From Herbiconiux sp. VKM Ac-1786 (GTDB taxonomy: Bacteria; Actinomycetota; Actinomycetes; Actinomycetales; Microbacteriaceae), in contig NZ_JADKSG010000002.1 in assembly GCF_015350805.1 (NCBI RefSeq), positions 992,001 through 1,056,000 of the forward strand: DNA of 64,000 bases, written 5' to 3'. Made by a program: the position numbers and the translations under genes. The notes below the pieces were generated by a model that was given only the letters and a program-made list of their open reading frames with translations, ran no database searches and was not told the DNA's origin. Of this stretch, positions 62,967 to 64,000 are shown piece after piece (position 1 is the first letter of the stretch; every line of letters starts with the position of its first letter).

Positions 62967-64000
62967 TCAGGCGAACGCCTCCGGCGGCGGGCACGCGCAG
63001 ACCAGGTTGCGGTCGCCGTAGGCCTGGTCGATGCGCCGCACCGGAGGCCAGTACTTGCCCCGGATCAGGCTCTTCACGGGGTACACCGCGCGCTCCCGGT
63101 CGTAGGGGTGCGACCACTCGCCCTCGATGACGGACTGCGCCGTGTGGGGCGCGTTCCGCAGCGGGTTGTCCTCCACCGGCCACTCCCCCGCGGCGACCGC
63201 GTCGATCTCGGCCTTGATGCCGATCATCGCGTCGATGAACCGGTCGATCTCGGCGAGGTCCTCGCTCTCGGTCGGCTCGACCATCAGCGTGCCGGCCACC
63301 GGGAAGCTCATCGTCGGGGCGTGGAAGCCGTAGTCGACGAGCCGCTTGGCGACGTCGTCGACCGAGACGCCCGAGGCCGCGGTGATGCCCCGCAGGTCGA
63401 GGATGCACTCGTGCGCCACCAGCCCGTTGTCGCCCGTGTAGAGCACGGAGAAGTGCGGTGCCAGGCGGGCGGCGACGTAGTTCGCTGCGAGCACCGCCGA
63501 GGCGGTGGCGTCGGCGAGGCCCTCGAGCCCCATCATGCGCACGTAGGCCCAGCTGATGGGCAGGATGCTCGGGCTGCCGTAGGGCGCGGCCGAGACCGGC
63601 GCGCCGCCGTGCACCACCGGGGTGCCGTCGGCCTGGAGGTGCTCGGCCTCCTGCGCGAACACATGCCCCGGAAGGAATGGAGCCAGATGCGCCTTCGCCG
63701 CGACCGGCCCGACGCCCGGACCGCCGCCGCCGTGCGGGATGCAGAACGTCTTGTGCAGGTTCAGGTGCGAGACGTCGCCGCCGAAGTCCCCGAAGCGGGC
63801 GAAGCCGAGCAGGGCGTTCAGGTTGGCGCCGTCGACGTACACCTGGCCGCCCGAGGCGTGCACGAGCCGGCAGATCTCGGCGACCTCGTGCTCGTAGACG
63901 CCGTGGGTCGACGGGTAGGTGATCATCAGCGCGGCGAGGTCGCCGGCGTGCGCCTCGATCTTCGCCCGCAGGTCGTCGAGGTCGACGTTGCCGAGCTCGT
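62967..64000 (-). CDS. gcvP: Glycine dehydrogenase (decarboxylating), P-protein, C-terminal part
   Basis: About 344 residues of the C-terminal half; the gene runs out of the window at base 64000. The PLP-binding Lys is in [19 protein letters not shown]. Other P-protein stretches are [60 protein letters not shown] and [15 protein letters not shown]. The enzyme decarboxylates glycine and passes the aminomethyl group to the H-protein of the glycine cleavage system. gcvT and gcvH, if clustered, would lie beyond the window. The stop is 49 bases from the pentapeptide-repeat gene. Confidence 0.96.
   Translation of the reverse strand, partial: ELGNVDLDDLRAKIEAHAGDLAALMITYPSTHGVYEHEVAEICRLVHASGGQVYVDGANLNALLGFARFGDFGGDVSHLNLHKTFCIPHGGGGPGVGPVAAKAHLAPFLPGHVFAQEAEHLQADGTPVVHGGAPVSAAPYGSPSILPISWAYVRMMGLEGLADATASAVLAANYVAARLAPHFSVLYTGDNGLVAHECILDLRGITAASGVSVDDVAKRLVDYGFHAPTMSFPVAGTLMVEPTESEDLAEIDRFIDAMIGIKAEIDAVAAGEWPVEDNPLRNAPHTAQSVIEGEWSHPYDRERAVYPVKSLIRGKYWPPVRRIDQAYGDRNLVCACPPPEAFA

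Overview
The window is chromosomal DNA from a high-GC Gram-positive bacterium (Actinobacteria), most likely of the family Microbacteriaceae. The evidence is the strong G/C bias at third codon positions, frequent GTG starts, many TAnnnT -10 elements only 6-7 bases before the start codon, and a gene content and order recalling several Mycobacterium tuberculosis blocks (UPF0182 / Lon-PDZ / zincin / UvrD2 / NudC / AdnAB / DUF3107 / ferritin-like / DEAD helicase; MgtE-N / DUF1003 / Mrp / TatB / O-methyltransferase; DapE-DapD; FdxC-DapC; TypA). Comparisons with M. tuberculosis are from memory. I cannot fix the genus. I see no rRNA, CRISPR array, insertion sequence or prophage. No gene-free stretch exceeds about 300 bases; the longest gaps (about 200-235 bases) hold promoters, hairpins and short repeats.

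Layout. 1-5.5 kb: 3' end of a LuxR-type response regulator, a secreted beta-amylase, a secreted M28 peptidase with a LAxTG-type C-terminus, a small membrane protein and an EamA exporter. 5.5-7.5 kb: sufU-sufS cysteine desulfurase pair and an initiator tRNA. 7.5-18 kb: UPF0182 membrane protein, Lon-PDZ membrane protease, zincin-like protein, an E1/TOMM-cyclodehydratase-like Zn protein that overlaps uvrD2 tail to tail, uvrD2-nudC, and a phosphotransferase-fold protein lacking all its catalytic residues. 18-25.3 kb: adnB and adnA (double-strand break resection helicase-nuclease). 25.4-31.5 kb: DUF3107, small membrane protein, ferritin-like protein, DEAD-box helicase, PHP phosphoesterase, aminopeptidase P. 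31.4-37.8 kb: stress protein, MgtE-N/CBS protein, DUF1003, Mrp and a lipoprotein (translationally coupled), tatB, O-methyltransferase. 37.8-46.5 kb: DUF3117, a PIG-V-like membrane glycosyltransferase, dapE and divergent dapD, a membrane protein, a septum-formation lipoprotein, citrate synthase, dapC coupled to ferredoxin, a small membrane protein. 46.5-53.7 kb: HerA-like ATPase, then the iron-import operon efeU-efeO-efeB plus an MFS transporter behind a near-consensus DtxR/IdeR box; a lipoprotein. 53.7-64 kb: typA, a peptide ABC transporter operon (substrate-binding lipoprotein, two permeases, fused double ATPase), a CPBP protease, a pentapeptide-repeat surface protein and the C-terminal part of gcvP.

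How the genes work together. DapC, DapD and DapE give three steps of the succinylase route to meso-diaminopimelate and lysine. SufS/SufU, Mrp and FdxC serve iron-sulfur cluster supply and use, and the Efe system imports the iron. AdnAB, UvrD2 and the HerA-like ATPase are DNA transactions. The most unusual points are the leaderless-start signature at many genes, the orphan E1-like/zincin pair, the predicted pseudokinase, and the IdeR-type box before efeU.
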